A DNA stretch of 64,000 bases from the NCBI GenBank assembly GCA_964631865.1, contig CAZWAK010000001.1, forward strand, positions 62,001 through 126,000, in the 5' to 3' direction. The DNA comes from JAFDVL01 sp964631865. GTDB lineage: Bacteria; Acidobacteriota; Blastocatellia; RBC074. Positions 33,120 through 41,699 of this stretch are shown one piece after another; the first letter of the stretch is position 1, and the number at the start of each line of letters is the position of its first letter. The position numbers and the translations under genes are program-made. The notes beneath the pieces were generated by a model that was given only the letters and a program-made list of their open reading frames with translations, did no database searches and had not been told where the DNA came from.

Positions 33120-34712
33120 TTAGGGAGGCGGTTTTTGTAGCTGCAAACTTTTCATCCGCGAGGCCAAGGTTGTGGCTTTGATGCCCAGCAATTCGGCAGC
33201 CCCGCCCGTTCCGTAAATCTTCCAGTTTGTTTGTGCGAGGGCGGCCAAAATGTTGTCGCGCTCGCGCTGTTTCAATTGCGCCCGCGTCAGCACAGCGTCA
33301 GACGATGGCTCAGCACGCGGCACCAGCGCGCGACGCGGCGCACCAACCAGCAAGCCATCCAATTGCAAGGCACCGCCCTGCGACAAAATGACCGCGCGTT
33401 CGATGACGTTTTGCAATTCACGAATGTTGCCCGGCCAGTCGTATTGCCGCAATTGCTCGACGTTTGCGCGCGTCAGCTTCGCGCTCGTGCCAACGATGCG
33501 TTGCTGAGCGCGCCGCAGAAAATGTTCGGCCAGGAACGGAATGTCTGCTTGCCGCTCGCGCAAGGGCGGCACGGTGAGCGGAAACACATTCAGCCGATAA
33601 TACAAATCTTCGCGGAAGCGCCCGGCAGCCATCTCGCGCGGCAAATCGCGGTTCGTCGCAGCGATCACACGCACATTCGTTTTGCGCGTGTGCTCTTCGC
33701 CGACGCGCTCGTACTCGCCTTCCTGCAACACGCGCAGCAACTTGCTTTGCAACTCCAACGGAATCTCGCCGATTTCATCCAGAAACAACGTGCCGCCGTC
33801 GGCCAATTGAAAGCGTCCGGCGCGGTCTCGCACGGCTCCGGTGAAGGAGCCTTTGACGTGGCCGAAAAATTCGCTCTCGAACAATTCGCGCGGCACGGAA
33901 GCGCAATTGACTTTGATGAGCGGGCGCGCGTGACGCTGGCTGCGTTCGTGAATGGCGCGCGCGATCAGTTCTTTGCCGGCGCCCGATTCGCCCTGAATCA
34001 ACACGCTCGCATCGGTCGGCGCGACTTTCTGAATTTGACGAAGGACTTCTTTGAGCGGCGCGCTGTTACCAACGATGTCGCCGAACGCCAACTCCTGCGT
34101 GACCTCTTCGCGCAGGTACGCATTTTCCAACTCGAGTTGTTCGCGCAACCGTTCGATTTCCTCAAACGCGCGCGCATTCGCAATCGCAATCGCGGCGTGA
34201 TCCGCAAACAATCGCATCTCCTGAAATGCCTGCGAGCCGATGACCTCACGATCAAAGATGGCGAGCACGCCTAACACCTCGCCGCGAAAGATCAGCGGTT
34301 GTCCAGCGAAGCTCTGAATCCGCTCGCGCGCCACCCAGGCAGGACGTGCAATCCATTGTTTGTCTTTCGTCATATCGGTGAGCAGCAGCGGTTGGCCGGT
34401 TGCTGCGATCTGCCCGATTTTACGCACGTTCAGCGGCATCCGACTGAAATCGTCATCAAGGTTAATGCGGGCTTCATCGCTGCGAATTGAAGTTTCCAAA
34501 CTCGCCACCAGGTGCAGGCAATTCGTTTGGTCAGGACATTGGCTGCGCATCGGACAATGCGCGCAACGGTCGCCCGGCAATGTCAGCCACAACCGCGCCA
34601 ACGCGACGTTGTGGCAATCCGCCAAACCGCGCACAATTTTTTGCAGCACGTTTTCCAACGAACGTTCCTGTGCAATAGCAGTGGCGATGGGATGCAGCGT
34701 CTCGGTTTTCAC
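33120..34712 (-). CDS. Sigma-54-dependent activator with Cys-rich GAF domain
   Basis: The 530-residue NtrC/NorR/FhlA-type activator has an N-terminal GAF domain with an unusual cluster at residues 50-65 (CAHC-x5-C-x5-C). A AAA+ domain follows, with Walker A GESGAGKE, the sigma-54 contact loop GSFTGA, Walker B GGTLFLDEIGE and RLNVFPLTVPPLRER. The C-terminal Fis helix-turn-helix ends the protein (ILAALAQTNWKIYGTGGAAE). The Cys pattern suggests metal or Fe-S sensing, as for redox or NO activators (inference). It is divergent from the 34946 operon, and the space between holds three operator palindromes and a -24/-12 promoter, so it almost certainly activates that operon. Confidence 0.94.
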   Translation of the reverse strand: MKTETLHPIATAIAQERSLENVLQKIVRGLADCHNVALARLWLTLPGDRCAHCPMRSQCPDQTNCLHLVASLETSIRSDEARINLDDDFSRMPLNVRKIGQIAATGQPLLLTDMTKDKQWIARPAWVARERIQSFAGQPLIFRGEVLGVLAIFDREVIGSQAFQEMRLFADHAAIAIANARAFEEIERLREQLELENAYLREEVTQELAFGDIVGNSAPLKEVLRQIQKVAPTDASVLIQGESGAGKELIARAIHERSQRHARPLIKVNCASVPRELFESEFFGHVKGSFTGAVRDRAGRFQLADGGTLFLDEIGEIPLELQSKLLRVLQEGEYERVGEEHTRKTNVRVIAATNRDLPREMAAGRFREDLYYRLNVFPLTVPPLRERQADIPFLAEHFLRRAQQRIVGTSAKLTRANVEQLRQYDWPGNIRELQNVIERAVILSQGGALQLDGLLVGAPRRALVPRAEPSSDAVLTRAQLKQRERDNILAALAQTNWKIYGTGGAAELLGIKATTLASRMKSLQLQKPPP

Positions 34713-34722
34713 GCCAACTATC

Positions 34723-34778
34723 TATCACGAAAACTCGTGATACACACCACGACTTCTCGTGATTCACGACTTTTCGTG
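34723..34778. promoter_or_regulatory. Three operator palindromes CACGA-N4-TCGTG
   Basis: Perfect copies of CACGA-N4-TCGTG occur at 34726-34739, 34748-34761 and 34765-34778; the first extends to TATCACGAAAACTCGTGATA. Centres are 22 and 17 bases apart. They lie 11 to 66 bases upstream of the activator start codon and about 70-120 bases upstream of the sigma-54 promoter. That is the usual place for upstream activating sites, with NorR's triple sites as a precedent. They could also autoregulate the activator gene. Confidence 0.85.
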
Positions 34779-34846
34779 GCGCAACGAATTTTGATGGAAT
34801 CGCACGAACGCCTGTATTAACAGGGGTTTCGTGCATTTCGACGTTA

Positions 34847-34862
34847 TGGCACACCGAATGCC
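34847..34862 (+). promoter_or_regulatory. Sigma-54 (-24/-12) promoter
   Basis: TGGCACACCGAATGCC has the GG and GC doublets ten bases apart and agrees with the consensus TGGCAC-N5-TTGC at all but one core position. Transcription would start near 34873, leaving about 70 bases before the AhpD-like start. Between operator sites and promoter lies a further dyad (GCACGAA near 34802, TTCGTGC near 34829) around CCTGT-ATTA-ACAGG. Confidence 0.85.
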
Positions 34863-34945
34863 TTTCCTCAAGCTGTGGAGAACATACGCAGTCGCAACGA
34901 GCGATTGCCAACCAGCAACTTGAATTTGAAAGAGAGAGAAGCACT

Positions 34946-35491
34946 ATGCAACGCATCAACCCAGTAGACCCAACCACCGCCACCGGAAAACAGAAAGACC
35001 TGCTCGACGCCGTCAAAGCCAAAGTCGGGCGCGTGCCGAATCTGATGAAAACGTTCGCCGCGTCGCCTGCCGCGTTGGAAGCGTATCTGAGCTTCAGCGG
35101 TGCGCTCAGCGGCGGCTTGCTCGACGCCAAACTGCGCGAACAGATTGCGCTCACGGTCGCCGAAGCGAATGCCTGTGAATATTGCTTATCGGCGCACACC
35201 GCGATTGGCAAAATGGTCGGGCTGGATGAAACCGAAATCGTTTCCGGTCGCCGCGCCAGTTCCGCCGATGCCAAAACGAATGCGGCGCTGACCTTCGCGC
35301 ACCAGATCGTCGTCAAGCGCGGGCAAGTGGAGGACGCCGATGCCGCAACCGTTCGTGCGGCAGGTTTTGGGGATGGCGAAATCACGGAAATCGTCGCCAA
35401 CGTCGCGCTCAACATCTTCACCAACTACTTCAACCACGTCGCGCAGACGGTCGTAGATTTTCCGAAAGTGGCGGTGAGCGCGGCAGCTTGA
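34946..35491 (+). CDS. Carboxymuconolactone decarboxylase/AhpD-family protein
   Basis: The 181-residue protein has an all-alpha AhpD-like fold. The redox motif is CEYCLSAHT (Cys-x-x-Cys plus His) at about residue 76, and VPNLMKTFAASPAALEAYL precedes it. Proteins of this kind are peroxidase-like disulfide enzymes that detoxify alkyl hydroperoxides or similar electrophiles. It is the first gene of a sigma-54-controlled cluster with DUF1348 and a PNPOx-like protein. The GAGAGAGAAG before the start is a usable SD. Function as a peroxidase is likely; the substrate is unknown. Confidence 0.92.
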   Translation: MQRINPVDPTTATGKQKDLLDAVKAKVGRVPNLMKTFAASPAALEAYLSFSGALSGGLLDAKLREQIALTVAEANACEYCLSAHTAIGKMVGLDETEIVSGRRASSADAKTNAALTFAHQIVVKRGQVEDADAATVRAAGFGDGEITEIVANVALNIFTNYFNHVAQTVVDFPKVAVSAAA

Positions 35492-35511
35492 TTGAAGGTA
35501 AAGAAGGAACC

Positions 35512-35598
35512 TTCACCGCAGAGACGCAAAGATCGCAGAGGAATCGCGGAGAAAAAACCTCTGCGTGACCTCTGCGTTCTCTGCGCCTCTGCGGTGAA
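35512..35598. repeat. Inverted repeat of CGCAGAG / CTCTGCG units
   Basis: Arms 35512-35550 (TTCACCGCAGAGACGCAAAG start) and 35558-35598 (ending CTCTGCGGTGAA) form an imperfect hairpin between the first and second genes of the operon. It may attenuate or process the transcript. Reiterated CGCAGAG heptamers are typical of a dispersed repeat family. Confidence 0.88.
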
Positions 35599-35626
35599 AA
35601 AAACAACAAAATGAAAGGACTCAATT

Positions 35627-36046
35627 ATGTCACCTGTACCTTCAGACATACGACCGCCGTTCACGCGTGAGACGGCGTTGCAAAAAGTCAAAGCCGCCGA
35701 AAACGCTTGGAATTCGCGCGATCCTGAACGAGTGGCATTGGCCTACACGCCGGATTCCGAATGGCGCAACCGCACCGAATTCATCACCGGACGCGAAGCG
35801 ATCAAAGAATTCCTGCGCCGCAAATGGGCGAAGGAATTGGATTACCGGCTGATGAAAGAACTCTGGGCGTTTACGGACAACCGCATCTCAGTGCGCTTTG
35901 AATATGAATGGCACGACGCCGCAGGCAATTGGTTTCGCAGTCACGGCAACGAGCATTGGGAATTCGATGACGATGGTTTGATGCGCCGCCGCGATGCGAG
36001 CATCAATGACATTCCGATTCAGGAATCGGATCGCCGCATTTTTTGA
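35627..36046 (+). CDS. DUF1348 (SnoaL/NTF2-like) protein
   Basis: The 139-residue cone-shaped alpha+beta barrel protein carries the DUF1348 signature AENAWNSRDPERVALAYTPD, then SEWRNRTEFITGREAI and the VRFEYEWHDAAGNWFRS, NEHWEF strands. It ends NDIPIQESDRRIF. NTF2-like folds bind small hydrophobic molecules or act as isomerases and hydrolases; this subfamily has no proven reaction. GAAAGGAC precedes the start. The PNPOx-like gene follows 10 bases later, so the two are probably translated together. Confidence 0.9.
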   Translation: MSPVPSDIRPPFTRETALQKVKAAENAWNSRDPERVALAYTPDSEWRNRTEFITGREAIKEFLRRKWAKELDYRLMKELWAFTDNRISVRFEYEWHDAAGNWFRSHGNEHWEFDDDGLMRRRDASINDIPIQESDRRIF

Positions 36047-36056
36047 AGGAGGATTT

Positions 36057-36662
36057 ATGCCGAAAAATTTCGCCGAAATTGCTTTCACGGATAACGTCAA
36101 AGCACAACAGGAAAAATACGGTTCGCGGCGGCAATACGCGCGGATGGAACAAATGGCGCGCGGCACAGAACTGAGCGAAGCCGAAGCGGAATTCGTTCGC
36201 CAGCGCGATGGATTCTATCTTGCGACGGTCGGCGAGAATGGCTATCCATACATTCAATTTCGCGGTGGCCCGCGCGGCTTTTTGAAAGTGCTCGACGCGA
36301 AGACGCTCGCCTACGCCGACTTTCGCGGTAATCTGCAATACATCAGCGTCGGCAACCTGAAAGGCAACGACAAGGCCGCGCTATTCCTGATGGATTACGC
36401 GCATCAGCAACGGCTGAAAATTTATGCGCGCGTGGAAGTGATCGAAGCAAAAGACACGCCGGAATTGATCGCCAAGCTGCACGACCCGACGTATCAAGCC
36501 GCCGTCGAACGCGCGATGATTCTGCACGTCGAAGCGTTTGATTGGAACTGTCCGCAACACATCACGCCGCGTTTTACAATGGAGGAAATCAAGGAAATCA
36601 ACGCGCCGCTTTACGAGCACATTCAGAAACTCGAAGCGGAACTCGCACGCCTCAAAGCTTAA
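36057..36662 (+). CDS. Pyridoxamine 5'-phosphate oxidase-like flavin-binding protein
   Basis: The 201-residue split-barrel protein has the FMN-binding pattern FYLATVGENGYPYIQFRGGP, ADFRGNLQYISVGNL and KAALFLMDYAHQQRLKIYAR. Such proteins bind FMN, F420 or haem and are often general redox or detoxification proteins rather than true PdxH. AAGGAGG lies six bases before the ATG. The last 11 bases overlap the convergent amidohydrolase gene (ending 36652). It is the final gene of the sigma-54-driven operon. Confidence 0.9.
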   Translation: MPKNFAEIAFTDNVKAQQEKYGSRRQYARMEQMARGTELSEAEAEFVRQRDGFYLATVGENGYPYIQFRGGPRGFLKVLDAKTLAYADFRGNLQYISVGNLKGNDKAALFLMDYAHQQRLKIYARVEVIEAKDTPELIAKLHDPTYQAAVERAMILHVEAFDWNCPQHITPRFTMEEIKEINAPLYEHIQKLEAELARLKA

Positions 36663-37479
36663 AAACGCGCTGCGCATTCAGCCCGAAAAACCTGGCTTGC
36701 GCGGCTTCCGGCAAACCTAACTCATAAACTTGCTGCACACATTTCTCCAACGACAACTGCGGAAAGTTTGTTCCGAACAGCACCTTGTCCTGCCCATACG
36801 TTTTGAGGTAATGCAGCAACTGCGGCGGGTAATAGCGCGGCAGATACGCCGACGTGTCAATGAACACATTTTCGTGCTTCCACGCCAGACCGATCATCTC
36901 GTCCGTCCAGGGATGGCCGATGTGTCCGCCGACGATTTTGAGTTCAGGAAACGTCAACGCGACTTCATCGAGATACGGAATCGGACGCCCGGTTTCGGAC
37001 GGCATCAGCGGCCCCGTGTGTCCGACCTGCGTGCAAAACGGGATGTCGAGTTCGATGCACTTCACATAGAGCGGAAAATAAAACTTGTCGTTCGGCGGAC
37101 GATTCCACAGCCAGGGTACGACGCGCAGAGCCTTAAACCCAAGCTCTTTCACCGCACGCTCCAATTCACGCACGGCTTCGACGGGCTTCTCTAAATTCAC
37201 AGCGGCGACGCCGACAAAGCGGTCGGGATATTGCGCGACCATCGCGGCAACGTCGTCGTTGTGGTGAATCCATTGACCAGGGCGATGCCACGCCGAGAGC
37301 ATCAATTTATCAATGCCCGCCGCGTCCATCGCGGCCACGATTTGTTCGGTCGTCAAGCCGGATTCGAGAATTTGTGCCGAGCCGGATTGCCGAAACAATC
37401 GTCCGACTTCCGGCATCTTGTCCCACGCGGCGCGCGTGGCGGGTTGTGCCCAGGCATCAATGATGAGTGGTGTTGTCAT
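36652..37479 (-). CDS. Amidohydrolase family (Amidohydro_2) protein
   Basis: The 275-residue TIM-barrel hydrolase has metal-site and barrel strands recognisable in LIIDAWAQPA (the usual HxH is replaced by DAWAQ), MLSAWHRPGQW, PFCTQVGHTGPL, IVGGHIGHPWTDE and the late LFGTNFPQLS. Members include 2-pyrone-4,6-dicarboxylate lactonase and o-pyrocatechuate decarboxylase-like enzymes. Loss of the canonical HxH could mean altered metal binding. I start at MTTPLIIDAW (37479). The end overlaps the PNPOx-like gene tail to tail. Confidence 0.82.
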   Translation of the reverse strand: MTTPLIIDAWAQPATRAAWDKMPEVGRLFRQSGSAQILESGLTTEQIVAAMDAAGIDKLMLSAWHRPGQWIHHNDDVAAMVAQYPDRFVGVAAVNLEKPVEAVRELERAVKELGFKALRVVPWLWNRPPNDKFYFPLYVKCIELDIPFCTQVGHTGPLMPSETGRPIPYLDEVALTFPELKIVGGHIGHPWTDEMIGLAWKHENVFIDTSAYLPRYYPPQLLHYLKTYGQDKVLFGTNFPQLSLEKCVQQVYELGLPEAAQARFFGLNAQRVFKL

Positions 37480-37703
37480 ATTCGTTCTCGCGGGTTGGGT
37501 CCAGATTGGACGCGAAGCAACGGATAACGTAAACTGCCTGCCACTCGTTTGCAACAAGACACAGAGAGAAACAAACCCAGGTAAGACGGTTACAACCAAA
37601 CACGCCTCCGACTGAAGACAGCAACCAGAATGTCATTCGGTATTTTCCTGTCGGCGCACACGGAAGGACGGGCGTGCCACTCGCAGTTCCCAAGGAGCTT
37701 CTC

Positions 37704-38780
37704 ATGAAACGAAAAATCATCATCACCGCGCTCTGCTTGAGCGCGCTGTTTTCCGTCGGCTGGATATTGCGCGCCGCGCAACAGCAGACGCAAAAAATCG
37801 CAACGACGCCGGCCCCGTCGCTGCGCATCGAACCCGCCAAAGACAGCGACGCCACCGGCAAAACCGTTGTGGCGGCCAAAGCGTTTCTGGCAACGCTCGA
37901 CGATGCCGGACGCGCCAAAGTCAGCTTGGCGTTCGACAACGACACGAAGCGCAAATGGACAAACTTACCGGTCGGCGCGAACAATCCCCGCAACGGTGTA
38001 CGTTGGGGCGACCTGACGCCCGTGCAACGCGCCGCCGCAGAGAAATTGCTCGCCGTCGCGTTGAGCAAGCCAGGACTGCAAAAGGTGAAAGAGATTATGG
38101 AAGGCGATGAAGTGCTGCGCGTAGGCGCGAGCGGTCGCGGCAGCAGATCAATGTTTGGCCGTGACGAATACTTTCTGGCCTTCCTCGGCACGCCTTCGCT
38201 CACCGAACCCTGGATGCTGCAATTCGGCGGCCATCATCTGGCGATCAATCTGACGCTGGCGGGCAAAGCCAATGTGCTCGCGCCGAGCCTGCCCGCGACG
38301 CAGCCCGCAACGTTTCAATTGAATGGCGAAACCGTGCGCCCACTGGGACGCGAATCCGACAAAGGGTTCGCGCTCATCAACGCGCTCGACGCCGAACAAC
38401 AGAAGCAGGCGATTCTGCCGTATCAGGTTCGCAATCTCGTGCTGGGCGCGGGCGAAGACGGCAAGACGATTCAACCTGAAGGCATCAAGGTTTCGGGCTT
38501 GAAGAAAGCGCAACAGGAGATGCTGTGGGATGTCGTGCATGAATGGGTCGGCATTCTGAACGACGAGGCGGCAGCGAAGAAGATGGCGGAGATCAAAGCC
38601 AATTTGAACGAAACGTATTTCGCGTGGAGCGGGCCAACAACGAAAGGCAGTGTGATGTATTACCGCATTCAAGGGCCGACGTTGCTGATTGAATTCTCGC
38701 TGCAAGGCAACACGGAACACATCCACACGATTTACCGCGACCCGACGAACGATTACGGCGCGCGCTTGGTGAAGAGATGA
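37704..38780 (+). CDS. DUF3500 exported protein
   Basis: The 358-residue protein has a signal peptide (MKRKIIITALCLSALFSVGW) and one DUF3500 domain. Landmarks are DNDTKRKWTNLP, GRDEYFLAFLGTPS, PWMLQFGGHHLAINLT and the C-terminal YFAWSGPT, YYRIQGPTLLIEF and HTIYRDPTNDYGA. The function is unknown. The domain is common in Acidobacteria and Planctomycetes and is often followed by a HupE/UreJ-like gene. The next gene starts inside its stop (ATGA) and has a HupE-like periplasmic part, so the two are likely one unit. AAGGAG precedes the start. Confidence 0.9.
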   Translation: MKRKIIITALCLSALFSVGWILRAAQQQTQKIATTPAPSLRIEPAKDSDATGKTVVAAKAFLATLDDAGRAKVSLAFDNDTKRKWTNLPVGANNPRNGVRWGDLTPVQRAAAEKLLAVALSKPGLQKVKEIMEGDEVLRVGASGRGSRSMFGRDEYFLAFLGTPSLTEPWMLQFGGHHLAINLTLAGKANVLAPSLPATQPATFQLNGETVRPLGRESDKGFALINALDAEQQKQAILPYQVRNLVLGAGEDGKTIQPEGIKVSGLKKAQQEMLWDVVHEWVGILNDEAAAKKMAEIKANLNETYFAWSGPTTKGSVMYYRIQGPTLLIEFSLQGNTEHIHTIYRDPTNDYGARLVKR

Positions 38781-39475
38781 AACGATTGATGCTGTGTTTA
38801 TTGAGTGCGTGCGCGTTGTCCATCACGGCAGCAGCGCACGTACTCGATCAATATTTGCAGGTCGCGCAAATCGCGCTTGCGCCCGATGGCGTGCGCATTG
38901 AATTGCGGCTGATTCCCGGCATCGAAGTCGCCGACCAAATCTGTACGCTGATTGACGCAGATGGCAATGGGCAAATCACAACAGCCGAAGAACAAGTGTA
39001 CGCGCGGCGCGTGTTGCAAGACTTACAGCTTGCCATCAACAACGTCAACACATCGCTTTCATTGACCAATGTGCAATTCCCCACACGACAAGAAATGCGG
39101 GAAGGATTGGGGACGATTCGGCTCACCTTCGAGACGACAACGCAGCTCGGTGCTGCCGCTCAGCAACAAATCCATTTTCGCAATAACCATCTGCCGGAAC
39201 TCGGCGTCTATTTAGTGAACGCGCTGGTTCCGACCGCGAACGAAATCAAGATCAGCAGGCAGGAACGCGATCCGCTCCAACGTGAACTGCGGTTGAATTT
39301 TCACATCGTAGCGGCGGAGACGCGCGCGCCACTGAGGTGGCAAGGCGTGTTGATCTTGTGCCTGTGCTTGCTGCTGCTCTTGCCGCAATGGAAACATCTG
39401 CGTCGGTACTTGCGTCGAGGCAATGACGAACCGATGCAGGCCGGGAAAACTGTTCCTGAGAAATTAGCTCCGTAG
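38777..39475 (+). CDS. Exported protein with EF-hand-like loop and one membrane anchor
   Basis: The 232-residue product has a signal peptide ending near SITAAAH and then VLDQYLQVAQIALAPDGVRI, like the extracellular N-terminus of HupE/UreJ proteins. DADGNGQITTAEE, a perfect EF-hand-type calcium loop, lies about residue 54. A single transmembrane helix (GVLILCLCLLLLLPQW) sits at residues 190-206. The full set of HupE membrane helices is missing, so this looks like a shortened partner of the DUF3500 protein. Its stop codon (39473-39475) lies inside the outer arm of a nested palindrome, so the C-terminal AP is encoded by repeat sequence. Confidence 0.75.
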   Translation: MKRLMLCLLSACALSITAAAHVLDQYLQVAQIALAPDGVRIELRLIPGIEVADQICTLIDADGNGQITTAEEQVYARRVLQDLQLAINNVNTSLSLTNVQFPTRQEMREGLGTIRLTFETTTQLGAAAQQQIHFRNNHLPELGVYLVNALVPTANEIKISRQERDPLQRELRLNFHIVAAETRAPLRWQGVLILCLCLLLLLPQWKHLRRYLRRGNDEPMQAGKTVPEKLAP

Positions 39476-39736
39476 GAGCAGGATATTTATAGCAATAGAG
39501 GCAACAAATCTCTAAGCTCCAGCGGAGTGGCATCGGCACATTTCGCTCCGCTGGAGCTTGAGAATTCTACTGCGCGCCTTGCTATAAGCACCTCGGCAAA
39601 AGTTTTGAGGTGTAACGCGATTTGGTAAATCGCGGGGCTGCGCCTTAGAACGCACGCGATTTACCAAATCGCGTTATGCCATTCTCCCGCAAAAGTTTTG
39701 CCGAGGTGCTTAAATATCCCGCTCCTACGGAGCTAA
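39464..39736. repeat. Four-level nested palindrome
   Basis: Outer arms 39464-39489 and 39711-39736 match in 25 of 26 positions (TTAGCTCCGTAGGAGC start). Inside are two side-by-side elements. The first has arms 39487-39495/39579-39587 (TTATAGCAA), enclosing a 14-bp stem at 39514-39527/39546-39559. The second has perfect 22-bp arms at 39586-39607/39690-39711 (AAGCACCTCGGCAAAAG...), enclosing a double REP copy at 39612-39634/39655-39677. This fills the whole 309-base gap before the TolB-like gene; nothing else is seen there. Confidence 0.92.
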
Positions 39737-39784
39737 AAGCGGCAGAGCAAATTTCTAAACAGGCTTTGAGTATCGAAAGAATTT

Positions 39785-41653
39785 ATGAAGATCAGAAACC
39801 TTATGGTTGGGATGTTGTTTTTATTGCTCGTGGCGGGATTCGTTGAAGCCCGTCGTCAGCCATCGCAGAAGGCAAAAGAAACCGCCCCATCAAAGGGCGT
39901 GATGTTGATGAATCGCATCGGCCCGTCGGCGTCGGAACTGTATATCGCCAATGCGGACGGAACGAATGAACGCAAACTCTTTCCGAGTTCCGGCTTCGAC
40001 TATCACGCTTCGTATTCGGCGGATGGCAAGTGGATTGTCTTCACGTCCGAACGCAATGGCGACGGGCAGGCAGACATCTATCGCGTGCGCCCGGACGGTT
40101 CAGGATTGGAGCGATTGACCGACAGTCCGGCGGTAGACGATCAGGGCGTTTTGTCGCCGGACGGAACGAAGCTCGCCTTTGTTTCCAGTCGCGGCAACTA
40201 CCTTGCCAACATCTGGCTTCTCGATCTCAAAACAAAACGCCTGCGCAATCTGACGGGACAAGCGGGCATTCAAGGCGACCCGGCCAAGCCGAACGCATTC
40301 CTGCGTCCCGCGTGGTCGCCCGACGGCCAATGGCTCGCGTTCTCTTCGGATCGCAACACCGAATGGACAGGCCACAGCGACGGCAGAGGCTGGGAGCATT
40401 TGCAGGAAACGAGCCTTTACCTCGTGCGTCCCGACAGCAAAGATTTTCGTCGTCTGTATGCCAAACCGGGCTTCGCAGCCGGTGCGCCGAAATGGTCGCC
40501 CGATGGCAAGCAGATCGTGTTTTATGAAATCCCCGTCGAACAAACCTGGAAAGCGCATTGGCCGGGCGTGGTCGCTACGACGACTTCGCAAATCGTTTCC
40601 GTCAACGTCGCAACAGGCGCGCGCACGGAACGCACCAGCGGGCCGGGTTTGAAAATCAACCCGCAGTTTTTGACGCCGGACACGATTGGCTACCTCGTCA
40701 AAGCGGGGCCGAATGAAGGGCTGGTTTATGTTGGTGGCGGTGCAGCCGTCAAACGCAAACTGCGCTCGCCGTCGTGGTCGCCTGATGGCAAGACAGTCGT
40801 ATATGAACAAGTGAGTTTTCGTCCGCGCCCGCAAAACAAGCGGCTCTACAGTTGGGATGCGAATTATGAATACCGCTACACCGACGTGTTTCCGAGCTTT
40901 GCCAAAGACGGCAAATTGCTCATCACCGACAAGAACGTAGATTCCTCTGTTGCGATTATGGACGCGGACGGCAGCAACAAATTCCGACCATTCGTTGCCG
41001 AAGGCGGCTCGGCGTTTGCGCCGAGTTGGTCGCCGGATGGGCAATGGATTGTGTTTGGCTTCGGCGGATTCTTGCAGGATCGCTATCAGAAGCCCGCCAA
41101 GCTGATGCGGGTGAAACGCGATGGAACGGATTTGCAAAGCCTGACCGAAGGCGAACCGAACACAGGCTTTCCCAGCTATGCGCCGGACGGCAAACACATC
41201 GTCTATCGCGTGTGGGGCGGCAAGGAAACGGGCTTGCGGATTCTGAATCTGGAAACGCGCGCCGTGCGCGTGCTGACGAATGATTACGACAATGTGCCGT
41301 ACTGGTCGCCCACCGGAGAACGCATCGTGTTCACGCGCAAAGCCAATAACAACTTCGATGTCTACACCATCCGGCCTGACGGTTCGGAGTTGCGCCGCTT
41401 GACGACTTCGCTGTCAAACGATGCCCACGCCGTTTGGAGCGATGACGGCAAGCACATCTTGTACAACAGCGGGCAGTCCGGTTGGAAAGATGAAGCCGCG
41501 CAGTACGACAACACCTTTCAGCCGTATGGCGTCATTATGATGATGAAAGCAGACGGCACGGAGAAGCGACAACTCACGGACAGCCCGTGGGAAGATTCGA
41601 TGCCGTGTTTTGTCCCGCAGAAGGATCGCGTCGCGGTTGGTCAGGCCAAGTAG
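39785..41653 (+). CDS. TolB-like beta-propeller protein, exported
   Basis: The 622-residue protein has a signal peptide and ten or so PD40-type blades with repeated W-SPDG motifs (YSADGKWIVF, WSPDGQWLAFSSDRN, WSPDGKQIVF, WSPDGKTVVYE and others). It resembles the propeller of TolB and DPP-IV-type proteins but lacks a peptidase domain. Probable extracytoplasmic scaffold or carbohydrate-binding function. There is no Tol-Pal gene nearby. The start at 39785 follows a nested palindrome and has weak SD support (GAAAGAA). Confidence 0.85.
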   Translation: MKIRNLMVGMLFLLLVAGFVEARRQPSQKAKETAPSKGVMLMNRIGPSASELYIANADGTNERKLFPSSGFDYHASYSADGKWIVFTSERNGDGQADIYRVRPDGSGLERLTDSPAVDDQGVLSPDGTKLAFVSSRGNYLANIWLLDLKTKRLRNLTGQAGIQGDPAKPNAFLRPAWSPDGQWLAFSSDRNTEWTGHSDGRGWEHLQETSLYLVRPDSKDFRRLYAKPGFAAGAPKWSPDGKQIVFYEIPVEQTWKAHWPGVVATTTSQIVSVNVATGARTERTSGPGLKINPQFLTPDTIGYLVKAGPNEGLVYVGGGAAVKRKLRSPSWSPDGKTVVYEQVSFRPRPQNKRLYSWDANYEYRYTDVFPSFAKDGKLLITDKNVDSSVAIMDADGSNKFRPFVAEGGSAFAPSWSPDGQWIVFGFGGFLQDRYQKPAKLMRVKRDGTDLQSLTEGEPNTGFPSYAPDGKHIVYRVWGGKETGLRILNLETRAVRVLTNDYDNVPYWSPTGERIVFTRKANNNFDVYTIRPDGSELRRLTTSLSNDAHAVWSDDGKHILYNSGQSGWKDEAAQYDNTFQPYGVIMMMKADGTEKRQLTDSPWEDSMPCFVPQKDRVAVGQAK

Positions 41654-41699
41654 GAAAAATAATCCGAACCGTATGCGTGCGCGGCTTTCTGATAACGGT

